In this document: positions 57,005 through 64,000 of the stretch, in pieces | How positions within the stretch are numbered: position 1 is the first letter of the stretch | How the letters are laid out: every line of letters starts with the position of its first letter | From: Salinivirgaceae bacterium | GTDB taxonomy: Bacteria > Bacteroidota > Bacteroidia > Bacteroidales > SZUA-534 | DNA: 64,000 bases | Direction: 5' to 3' | Assembly (NCBI GenBank): GCA_024405635.1 | Contig: JAKSOL010000008.1 | Coordinates: 61,112 to 125,111, forward strand | The notes under the pieces: generated by a model | Databases searched by the model: none | The model's input: the letters and a program-made list of their open reading frames with translations, nothing else | Told to the model about the DNA's origin: nothing | Translations under genes and position numbers: made by a program

Positions 57005-58659
57005 CTTTGCATATTGAGCAAACTTCTAGCATTTTCAATTGCCTCTTTTGTAATATTTTCACCACTAACCATTCTTGCAATTTCAGCAATTCGGTCTTGG
57101 TCAGACAATCGCTCTACAAAACTGTATGTTTTATCTTTAATATCTCGTTTTGAAACTCGGTACTGAGCTTGACCTTTTGCGGCAATTTGCGGCAAATGGG
57201 TGATTGCAATAACTTGCATATGTTTTGACATTTGCCCCATTAATAATGCCATTTTGTGTGCAATATCACCTGAAACTCCAGTGTCTATTTCATCAAAAAT
57301 AATTGTTGGCAATTGCACCATTTCCGATAGAATTGTCTTTATACTCAGCATTAAACGACTTATTTCGCCTCCTGAAGCTATTTTATCAATACTTAACGGG
57401 GCATAACTCTTGTTGGCCGAAAACAAGAAACACACATCATCTAAACCAGTTTCGGTAAATGACGCTGTTGGTTCTACATTAACTATTAGTTGAGCATTAG
57501 GCATTCCTAAACCTGCCACAAGTTCAACAATACGAGCAGCCAAAGGTTTTGCAACCTTTTGGCGTCGCGAACTAATTTCAGTTGCTTGCTTTGTAAGCAA
57601 TTTTTCAGTATCAGAAAGTTTGTGCGAAAGGTTTTCAATCTGTTCTTCAAAGCTACCACAACTACCCACCTTTTGCTCATATTCATGCATCACTCTAACC
57701 AAATCGGAGCAATCGGATGCGTTATGCTTTTTCAGCAACGAATATAAAGTGTTTAGGGTATCATGTAATTCTGCAAGGCGCTCAGGGTTGTCGTCAATTG
57801 AGCCAAGATCTCTATTCATTTCATTTGCCATATCCTTTAACTCGATAATCAAAGGATCTAAACGATCAACATAATCGTTGGCCTTTGCAAAATATTGATG
57901 AGTTTGCAACAATGTTTGTTTCACTTGTTTAAGTTGCGAAAGCAAATTTTGTTCACCATCTGCAATCAAATCAACAACTGCTCCTATATTTTGCTGAATA
58001 TCTGCTGTATTTGATAATATTTGGTACTCATTTTCAATTTCAGTCTGGTCTATCTTTTCTGGAGCGAAATCTACCAACTGCCTATACTGAAACTGATTAT
58101 ATTCTAAATCTGCAGACGATTGAGATTCTAGTTTTTTTAGCTTCTCAAGTTCAAGTTGCAAGTTTTTGTATTCTTTGTAGGTTTGAGCATAATCAATTAA
58201 CAAATCGTCATTTTGCGCAACTGCATCAACAATACGCAACTGAAAACGATTGTTATTTAGTTCCAAATTCTCGTGTTGCGAGTGAATATCAATCAACAAT
58301 AAACCCAATTTTCGCAAATCAGCCAAACCTATTGGGGTGTCATTTACAAAGGCTCGCGATTTACCATTGCTCGATAATTCACGCCGAATTGTTGTTTCTT
58401 CGAAAAAATCAACGTCAATGCTATCAAATATTGGTTTCAGGTTTTTATTTACAATAAAGGAGGCTTCAACCACACACTTTTTATCTGGGTCATTTATCAC
58501 ACTTATATCGGCTCGACTGCCCAAAATAAGCGACATGGCTCCAAGCAAAATAGATTTTCCTGCGCCTGTTTCTCCTGTAAGTGTAGTAAACCCAAAGTCA
58601 AAATCGACAGTTAGTTCACTAATAAGAGCATAATTCTGAATGAAGATTTGCTTAATCAT
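57001..58659 (-). CDS. recN: DNA repair protein RecN
   Basis: A 552-residue SMC-like protein for double-strand break repair. N-terminal Walker A GETGAGKSILLGA, a long central coiled coil (about 140-340), and the C-terminal ABC signature/Walker B block (LSIDKIASGGEISRLMLSIK...TIIFDEIDTGVSGDIA), followed by QVIAITHLPQIAA. The ATG at 58659 (MIKQIFIQNYALI) is chosen, which overlaps the upstream gene by 8 bases and so may be translationally coupled. Confidence 0.93.
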   Translation of the reverse strand: MIKQIFIQNYALISELTVDFDFGFTTLTGETGAGKSILLGAMSLILGSRADISVINDPDKKCVVEASFIVNKNLKPIFDSIDVDFFEETTIRRELSSNGKSRAFVNDTPIGLADLRKLGLLLIDIHSQHENLELNNNRFQLRIVDAVAQNDDLLIDYAQTYKEYKNLQLELEKLKKLESQSSADLEYNQFQYRQLVDFAPEKIDQTEIENEYQILSNTADIQQNIGAVVDLIADGEQNLLSQLKQVKQTLLQTHQYFAKANDYVDRLDPLIIELKDMANEMNRDLGSIDDNPERLAELHDTLNTLYSLLKKHNASDCSDLVRVMHEYEQKVGSCGSFEEQIENLSHKLSDTEKLLTKQATEISSRRQKVAKPLAARIVELVAGLGMPNAQLIVNVEPTASFTETGLDDVCFLFSANKSYAPLSIDKIASGGEISRLMLSIKTILSEMVQLPTIIFDEIDTGVSGDIAHKMALLMGQMSKHMQVIAITHLPQIAAKGQAQYRVSKRDIKDKTYSFVERLSDQDRIAEIARMVSGENITKEAIENARSLLNMQS

Positions 58660-59296
58660 TGGTTGCCGAAAGAAAAACAAAAGGAACTACCCCAACTACC
58701 ATACCTAACACATTGCTAATAATGCGATGCCTACTAATTGCTGCTTGAACACCAGAAATATAATATGGATCGTTTGGTACATTATACTGCTCAATTATTT
58801 TTTCTTTACTTACAGAACTATTGGAAACCAAAACAAAATCGGCATAAGGTATTAATATTCCTAGATAGACACTTGCACAAGAGTTTCCCATATCAATATT
58901 GATTGGTGGCACTAACAATCCGCCTGCCATAGTTGCTGCGCCTAACGCAAAACTACCCCATCGCATTTTATAATGATAATAATCGGCTTTACCATTCAAA
59001 TAGCGCTCAAATTGTTCGGTATTTACTCCATATATAGAATCGGAATCTGAAAAGAACACATGCTTTCCACTTTGGTTAACAACAGAAAACACTTTATCAG
59101 AACGCTTAGTTTTATTCCGCCCTTTGTTATTTACAAAACTAACCAAAGTATCGCCCTTAGTATTAACTTGAACTTGGCTATTGTTCACCAAAAGTCGTTT
59201 CCCTTTCATTAAGAGCACAGTGTCCGTTTGCGCTTGTATATTATTAGCAATCAACAGAATAAAGCAAAATGCTAATATCGATTTAATCTTTTTCAT
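58652..59296 (-). CDS. Exported membrane protein of unknown function
   Basis: A 214-residue protein with a signal peptide (ends NIQAQ), a DTVLLMKGKRLLV... strand-rich N-terminal half, and two hydrophobic segments in the second half (FALGAATMAGGLLVPPI and the C-terminal SNVLGMVVGVVPFVFL). The pattern resembles Bacteroidetes proteins read as periplasmic plus membrane, but no family is recognised. It ends inside the start of recN. No enzyme motif. Confidence 0.7.
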   Translation of the reverse strand: MKKIKSILAFCFILLIANNIQAQTDTVLLMKGKRLLVNNSQVQVNTKGDTLVSFVNNKGRNKTKRSDKVFSVVNQSGKHVFFSDSDSIYGVNTEQFERYLNGKADYYHYKMRWGSFALGAATMAGGLLVPPINIDMGNSCASVYLGILIPYADFVLVSNSSVSKEKIIEQYNVPNDPYYISGVQAAISRHRIISNVLGMVVGVVPFVFLSATND

Positions 59297-59347
59297 AATA
59301 ATAAATCGGTTATTCTTTAAAACATCAAATTTAATATTTTTTAACTT

Positions 59348-60301
59348 TTATTGATTGAACAACCTACCTTGCCAAGTGTTTCTACGTTGAAGTTCTTTAT
59401 CAATTAAAGCAACTACCTCAAAGTTCTTCATTCTATTCCAATGCGGTGTAATTACCTTACTTGCTGGCGACACGCTAACAAATCGTTCGACAACAATTTC
59501 AGGATTAAGCAATTCAAGAAAATCGACAACAAAACTTACGTAGTTATGCATATCAAACGGAGTAACATAGTTTGGATTATTTGCATACCTATGAGCTAAA
59601 GTTGTACCTTCAATAACTTGCAACTGATGCAATTTTATAGTTTTTAGCGTTGTGGCAGACACCGCAGAAGCATGTTCCAACATTGTTTCACGAGTTTCTG
59701 ATGGCAAACCAAGAATAAGATGCCCTCCTGTTTCAATGCCATATTTATCACAAAGTTCAATTGAAGCAAGAGAATCTTGCCAAGTGTGATGACGATTTAT
59801 TTCAACAAGAGTGTTATTACTAGTACTTTCGATACCAAACTCAACCACTACTGGCACAATTCTATTTATTTCAGCCAGCATTTGTACAAGTTCCTCGTCA
59901 ATGCAGTCGGGGCGTGTTCCAATAATTATCGCCACCATTCCGCAATCAATGGCTTGCATATACGACTTTCGAAGCTGTTGAATTGGTGCATATGTGTTAG
60001 TATAGCTTTGAAAATAAGCCATATAACTCATATTAGGATATTTGCGTGAGAAGAATTCACGACCACTTTTCAACTGCTTTTCTATACTATCAGAAGCATT
60101 ACAATAAGCAGGGGTAAAAGTGCTATTATCGCAATAGATGCAACCTCCTATACCTTTAGTTCCATCTCTATTTGGGCAAGATAAGCCTACATCAATAGAT
60201 ATTTTTTGAACTCTACCGCCAAATTTTTGCTTTATGTAAGAGGAATAATCGTTAAACCGACGGGAATGTCCCCACGGGAAAACACAATCAGCAGAAAGCA
60301 T
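59348..60301 (-). CDS. TIGR01212-type radical SAM protein (YhcC-like)
   Basis: A 317-residue radical SAM protein. Its iron-sulfur motif is a CxxxxxxxxCxxC arrangement: CPNRDGTKGIGGCIYC (Cys41, 53 and 56). The substrate is unknown; the B12-free radical SAM YhcC family is conserved in many bacteria. Its ATG overlaps the TonB-like gene stop (TAATG), so it belongs to the ExbB-ExbD-TonB operon, an odd partner. Confidence 0.85.
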   Translation of the reverse strand: MLSADCVFPWGHSRRFNDYSSYIKQKFGGRVQKISIDVGLSCPNRDGTKGIGGCIYCDNSTFTPAYCNASDSIEKQLKSGREFFSRKYPNMSYMAYFQSYTNTYAPIQQLRKSYMQAIDCGMVAIIIGTRPDCIDEELVQMLAEINRIVPVVVEFGIESTSNNTLVEINRHHTWQDSLASIELCDKYGIETGGHLILGLPSETRETMLEHASAVSATTLKTIKLHQLQVIEGTTLAHRYANNPNYVTPFDMHNYVSFVVDFLELLNPEIVVERFVSVSPASKVITPHWNRMKNFEVVALIDKELQRRNTWQGRLFNQ

Positions 60302-61173
60302 TATTGTTGAATGAATTGGTAAGTAATTGTACCAACTTGAACAGCAGCTGCATTTGGATTTGAGTCAAACTTTGTCAACAAAGCAGCTTCCTTTGCTGCC
60401 TTATATAGAGTTTGATCAGTTGTAGTTGAGCCTGCCTTTCCTGGGGTTGCTTCAATAACATTTCCGTTGCGATCAACCTTAATTTCAACAACAACCTTAC
60501 CTTCGGCCTTACTCAAATAGTTTGGTTTAGGTGGCACAGAACCAAAACTACGACCAGTTAAATTAAAATTGATACCATTGCCAGCACCTCCACCAACACG
60601 GTTTGTAGAATTAACATCACCATTCGGTGAACCTTGGTTACCTTGATTACCAGTAACGCCCTCGCCAGTTTTTCCTCCGTTAACATTACGGCCAGCAAAA
60701 GCATTTTGAGCTTTTGATTGTTGCTGTGCTAGATATTGTTGTTCAGCAGCCTTTCGAGCCTCTTCTGCTTTTCTTTGTTCTTCTAGCTGTTTTAGCATAC
60801 GCTCCTCTTCAAGTTTGGCTTTTCGAACCTTTTCTTCTTCAGCTTTAATGCGCTTAGCTTCCTCTTTTTTAGCAATAGCAGCTGCTTCTTCAAAATCTTG
60901 GTTCATAACCTCCTCTTGACCTTCAGATGGCTGATTTGTTGTTGGTATTGGTTCCGATTTAGGCTGAGTTTGAGGCATTTGAGCCACTTCTTGGGGACGA
61001 GGTTCAACTTCTCCCATTCCTTGTTCCGAGTCGCCAAAGTTGATAAGAATGCCTTCTTCCTCAAAACGTTCGTCTTTTGAAATTTGCACAACAAAGAGAA
61101 TCATAAAGAAGATTCCCATAAACAAAGCGGTTGCGAGAGCCGACTTTCGCTGTTCAACTGTTGTGGATGGCAT
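60301..61173 (-). CDS. TonB-like energy-transducing protein
   Basis: A 290-residue protein with one N-terminal transmembrane helix (ALFMGIFFMILFVV), a long charged coiled-coil/linker (about 60-150; Glu, Lys and Ala rich), a Gly/Asn-rich stretch, and a C-terminal TonB-type domain (about 205-290, KVVVEIKVDRNGNVIEATPGKAGSTT). With ExbB and ExbD it would link the proton motive force to outer-membrane transport. It lies 3 bases after the exbD gene. Confidence 0.85.
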   Translation of the reverse strand: MPSTTVEQRKSALATALFMGIFFMILFVVQISKDERFEEEGILINFGDSEQGMGEVEPRPQEVAQMPQTQPKSEPIPTTNQPSEGQEEVMNQDFEEAAAIAKKEEAKRIKAEEEKVRKAKLEEERMLKQLEEQRKAEEARKAAEQQYLAQQQSKAQNAFAGRNVNGGKTGEGVTGNQGNQGSPNGDVNSTNRVGGGAGNGINFNLTGRSFGSVPPKPNYLSKAEGKVVVEIKVDRNGNVIEATPGKAGSTTTDQTLYKAAKEAALLTKFDSNPNAAAVQVGTITYQFIQQ

Positions 61174-61176
61174 AGA

Positions 61177-61590
61177 TTATTTTTTTACAGGGCGAGTGGC
61201 CAAAATAAGTTTATACTTATGATCTTTTGCAATATTCATAACCTTTACAACGTGCTCAACTGCAACACTTTGATCGGCATGCAATGAAATGGTTGGAGGT
61301 TCAGGGTAAGATTCAGAAGGGCCAACACGATTAACTAATGCTTGCTCAAGATTATCGTAGCTTACAAACTGGCCTTCAATAGCAAAGCGCAAATCTGCAG
61401 TTATTGACACAGTTGTGATAGGTTTTGAAGCCATTGTTTGGTTATTGCTTTGAGGCAACAATAACTTTAGCGCATTTGGCGCTATAAGCGTTGATGTAAT
61501 CATAAAGAATATGAGCAACAAGAAAACGAGGTCGCTCATTGACGACGACGAAAACTCGCTACTAATTCTTGAATGTCGTTTAAGTGCCAT
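61177..61590 (-). CDS. exbD: ExbD/TolR-family proton-channel subunit
   Basis: A 137-residue single-pass protein. The conserved TM helix starts SMSDLVFLLLIFFMITSTLI and has Asp20 (proton-motive residue of ExbD/TolR). The periplasmic part is beta-rich. It is 5 bases after exbB and precedes the TonB-like gene. Confidence 0.9.
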   Translation of the reverse strand: MALKRHSRISSEFSSSSMSDLVFLLLIFFMITSTLIAPNALKLLLPQSNNQTMASKPITTVSITADLRFAIEGQFVSYDNLEQALVNRVGPSESYPEPPTISLHADQSVAVEHVVKVMNIAKDHKYKLILATRPVKK

Positions 61591-61595
61591 TGCTA

Positions 61596-62294
61596 TTAAC
61601 TTACAGGTTCGTTAAGCAAATCCATAAACTCGGTTGTGCGAGCCTCCATTTTATTAACCACAGCTTCAACACGAGTTGCAAGATAGTTGTGTGCAAAATA
61701 TGCTATAACGCCAACAATAAGACCTCCTACTGTGGTTACCATAGCTACATATATACCTCCAGAAAGTGCTGAAATGTCAATATTATTACCTGCTTGCGAC
61801 ATGTTGTAAAAAGCTTGAACCATACCAGTAACAGTACCAAGGAAACCAATCATAGGAGCTCCACCTGATGATGTTGCTAGCCATGGCAAACCTTTTTCGA
61901 GTTTAGCAACCTCAATGTTACCCACATTTTCAATTGCGGTGTTAATATCACTCAATGGACGTCCCAATCGACTTATTCCTTTTTCAATCATTCGCGCAAT
62001 AGGATTATCTGTTGATTGGCACAACTCTTTAGCCGCATCAATTCTTCCCTCGTGAATATAATCTTTAATGCGATTCATAAAGTTTGCATCTTCTTTGCTA
62101 GCCTTATTAAGCACAAAAAGGCGTTCAAAGAATATATAAACAGTAAGTAAAAGCAACAGCAATAATGGTATCATAATAACACCACCTTTTACTGCCAAAT
62201 CGAAAACATTAAGTCCAGATGACGCTGCGGTTTCAGTTGCTTGTGCCGCAACTTCAGCAGTTTGAATTTGAAGTATTGCAAACATATTATTCAT
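61596..62294 (-). CDS. exbB: MotA/TolQ/ExbB-type proton channel protein
   Basis: A 232-residue membrane protein with three TM segments (MIPLLLLLLLTVYIFFERL; LATSSGGAPMIGFLGTVTGMVQAF; GGIYVAMVTTVGGLIVGVIAYF), and the conserved E-R-x-x-x-L and GTVTGM blocks. It is the first gene of the ExbB-ExbD-TonB-radical SAM operon; the -7-like box upstream is imperfect (TATATTCG). Confidence 0.9.
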   Translation of the reverse strand: MNNMFAILQIQTAEVAAQATETAASSGLNVFDLAVKGGVIMIPLLLLLLLTVYIFFERLFVLNKASKEDANFMNRIKDYIHEGRIDAAKELCQSTDNPIARMIEKGISRLGRPLSDINTAIENVGNIEVAKLEKGLPWLATSSGGAPMIGFLGTVTGMVQAFYNMSQAGNNIDISALSGGIYVAMVTTVGGLIVGVIAYFAHNYLATRVEAVVNKMEARTTEFMDLLNEPVS

Positions 62295-62396
62295 TTTAAT
62301 GGGCGCGAATATAAGTAAAACGCAACATGGCTTTTCTTATTGTTTTTGTCTGTTTATTCACATTGTTATGTTGATGACTATCGCAATTGTAACACA

Positions 62397-62435
62397 AAAA
62401 AAACGGAGATCAATAAAAATTGAAACTCCGTTTTT
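62397..62435 (-). terminator. Terminator of nhaD
   Basis: ACGGAG/CTCCGT stem, supported by A and T flanks, followed by eight T residues on the minus strand. Confidence 0.75.
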
Positions 62436-62457
62436 AAGCTTTCATTATAGTATTTCT

Positions 62458-63831
62458 CTATCCGCAAATAATTGTTTCAAGATAATAAACACCTGCACCT
62501 GCCAAAAAACCAATCAAGGCCAACCAACTGATTTTTTTCAAATACCAGATAAAGTCAATTTTCTCCAAGCCCATTGCAGCAACGCCTGCAGCGGAGCCAA
62601 TAATTAGCACGCTACCACCAGTTCCTGCACAATATGCAAGCATTTCCCAAAATGTTCCATCTTGAGCAAAAACTGCAATTTCAGGATTGATTTCATACAT
62701 ACCCATTGCCCCTGCAACCAATGGCACATTGTCAACTATTGACGACAAAACGCCAATTGCGAGATTGATTACGTATATATTTTTATTTGTTACATTATCT
62801 AGCCACCCAGCAAATTGAGACAAATGACCAGCAGAAGATAGTGCACCAACAGCAATCAAAATACCCAAGAAAAACAAAATAGTTGTTGTATCAACATTTC
62901 GAAGAACATTAACAACTGACAAACGTTTACGAACTTCATGGTCTGTTTTACGTTTGCGCATCATTTCTGTAACACACCAAAGAACACCCAAACCAAACAA
63001 CATTCCCATATATGGAGGCAAGTGTGTTATGGTTTTGAACACAGGAACAAACAAAAGTGACAACACTCCAATAATAAGCATTAAAACTTGCTCTTTTGGA
63101 GTGGTAAGGTTTAATTCTGCTGCCTCAACGTGAACTGGACGAGAAACTTCACCTTTTAATGTAAATGACAAAATAACAAGAGGAACAACCAAAGTAACTA
63201 CGCTTGGAATAAAAATACCTTTGATAATGTTCAATGCCGATACTTGTCCACCAATCCACAACATAATGGTAGTTACATCGCCAATTGGAGACCAAGCGCC
63301 ACCAGCGTTGGCAGCAAGTACAACAACACTAGCATATATCCAACGAGTTTGCTGATCACTAATAAGTTTACGCAGAAGCGCTATCAAAACGATTGTTGAA
63401 GTAAGGTTATCAAGAGCTGCAGACATAAAGAAGGTTAGCAGACCAACAATCCACAACAATTTAACTTTATTTTTGGCTTTGATATGGCTTGTAATTATTC
63501 GGAAGCCATCGTAGCGATCAATCAATTCTACGATTGTCATTGCGCCCAACAAGAAGAATAGAGTTTCTGCAATCTCACCAAGATGCTCACTCAATTCTTT
63601 GATTATAAATCCATGAGCATCAGCATTTTCGCCATTAGCCTCAACCCATTCGTGCCAATTAGGTGCAAATTGAAAATCGGCAGGTGATGTTGCAAATAGA
63701 ATGTAAATAGACCAAGTTAAAACACCAATCAAAAGAGCTGGTGCTGCCTTGTTAATCTTAATAGGGTGCTCCATTGCAATGGCCAAGTAGCCAACCACGA
63801 ACACCACAACCATCAATTGAAAAAATAGCAT
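62458..63831 (-). CDS. nhaD: NhaD-family Na+/H+ antiporter
   Basis: A 457-residue antiporter of the IT superfamily with about 11-13 helices. Signatures include SAALDNLTSTIVLIALLRKL, AAN-AGGAWSPIGDVTTIMLW, and DNVPLVAGAMGMYEI near the C-terminus. It exchanges Na+ (or Li+) for protons. It has a strong promoter at 63868-63897. It pairs functionally with the Na+-exporting OadGAB in this window, though they are not linked by operon. Confidence 0.9.
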   Translation of the reverse strand: MLFFQLMVVVFVVGYLAIAMEHPIKINKAAPALLIGVLTWSIYILFATSPADFQFAPNWHEWVEANGENADAHGFIIKELSEHLGEIAETLFFLLGAMTIVELIDRYDGFRIITSHIKAKNKVKLLWIVGLLTFFMSAALDNLTSTIVLIALLRKLISDQQTRWIYASVVVLAANAGGAWSPIGDVTTIMLWIGGQVSALNIIKGIFIPSVVTLVVPLVILSFTLKGEVSRPVHVEAAELNLTTPKEQVLMLIIGVLSLLFVPVFKTITHLPPYMGMLFGLGVLWCVTEMMRKRKTDHEVRKRLSVVNVLRNVDTTTILFFLGILIAVGALSSAGHLSQFAGWLDNVTNKNIYVINLAIGVLSSIVDNVPLVAGAMGMYEINPEIAVFAQDGTFWEMLAYCAGTGGSVLIIGSAAGVAAMGLEKIDFIWYLKKISWLALIGFLAGAGVYYLETIICG

Positions 63832-63867
63832 ATTGTAATAGTTTTAAGTGATTCATTTTTCAGGGCG

Positions 63868-63897
63868 CAAAAGTACTGCATATTATCATACAATCAA
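63868..63897 (-). promoter_or_regulatory. Promoter of nhaD
   Basis: Minus strand TTG, 19-base spacer, TACTTTTG, 36 bases before the ATG: one of the best matches to the Bacteroidetes pattern in the window. Confidence 0.75.
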
Positions 63898-64000
63898 CAA
63901 CCGTTTTGCCGATTTTAAATCCACTTCGCAACAATACAAAATACACTAACCCATTGTGCATTATTCAAAAAACTAAGGATTTTAAACTATTAATGTTTCT

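Overview
The window looks like a chromosomal piece of an AT-rich (about 40% GC) member of the Bacteroidales. The evidence is repeated promoters of the Bacteroidetes form TTG-N17-19-TAnnTTTG, a type IX secretion (type B) sorting domain, a BF3164-type lipoprotein family, a GH97 enzyme, a fused ThrA, an OadGAB sodium pump and mostly absent Shine-Dalgarno sequences. Most genes are ordinary housekeeping or metabolic genes. I did not recognise the species.

Layout. 0-8 kb: the start of a UvrD/PcrA helicase (cut by the window edge), a T9SS cargo protein, a MORN-repeat protein, then the minus-strand proteostasis run tig-clpP-clpX-pcm and a tRNA-Leu(UAG). 8-15 kb: an MFS and an AEC transporter, a sulfur block (metY, GNAT, cysK), and a chorismate-mutase-like/aldolase-like pair. 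15-21 kb (minus): greA, an SGNH hydrolase, a HAD phosphatase, a carboxylesterase lipoprotein and a xanthine salvage operon (xpt-permease). 21-29.3 kb: a complete type I restriction-modification island in the order hsdR-hsdM-rhuM-hsdS-DUF2971. Its two sides abut genes that both lose their 3' ends at the island. 29.3-32.6 kb: a decaying tandem of BF3164-type lipoproteins and small cysteine-rich secreted peptides, with two copies of a ~98-base repeat. 32.6-35.6 kb: ICMT-like, PhzF-like, and an SPFH/NfeD pair.

35.7-42.9 kb (plus): a plant-polysaccharide locus with GH97, an unknown beta-sandwich protein, GH43, and a 993-residue esterase-GH43-esterase fusion; there is no SusC/SusD pair. 43-47.3 kb: a PPP phosphatase and the OadG-OadA-OadB pump. 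47.4-51.4 kb: a threonine operon with a leader peptide carrying five consecutive Thr codons, then thrA and thrC. 51.5-64 kb: phosphofructokinase, an acidic unknown protein, an unknown exported protein followed by SiaB-like and PAS/adenylate-cyclase signalling genes, recN, an exported membrane protein, a radical SAM protein joined to an ExbB-ExbD-TonB operon, and nhaD.

How the genes fit together. Sodium cycling appears twice (OadGAB exporting Na+ and NhaD exchanging it). The most unusual parts are the BF3164/peptide cassettes with their shared repeat and three damaged copies, the RM island with truncated genes on both sides and leader palindromes left behind, the three-domain xylan enzyme, and the threonine attenuator.
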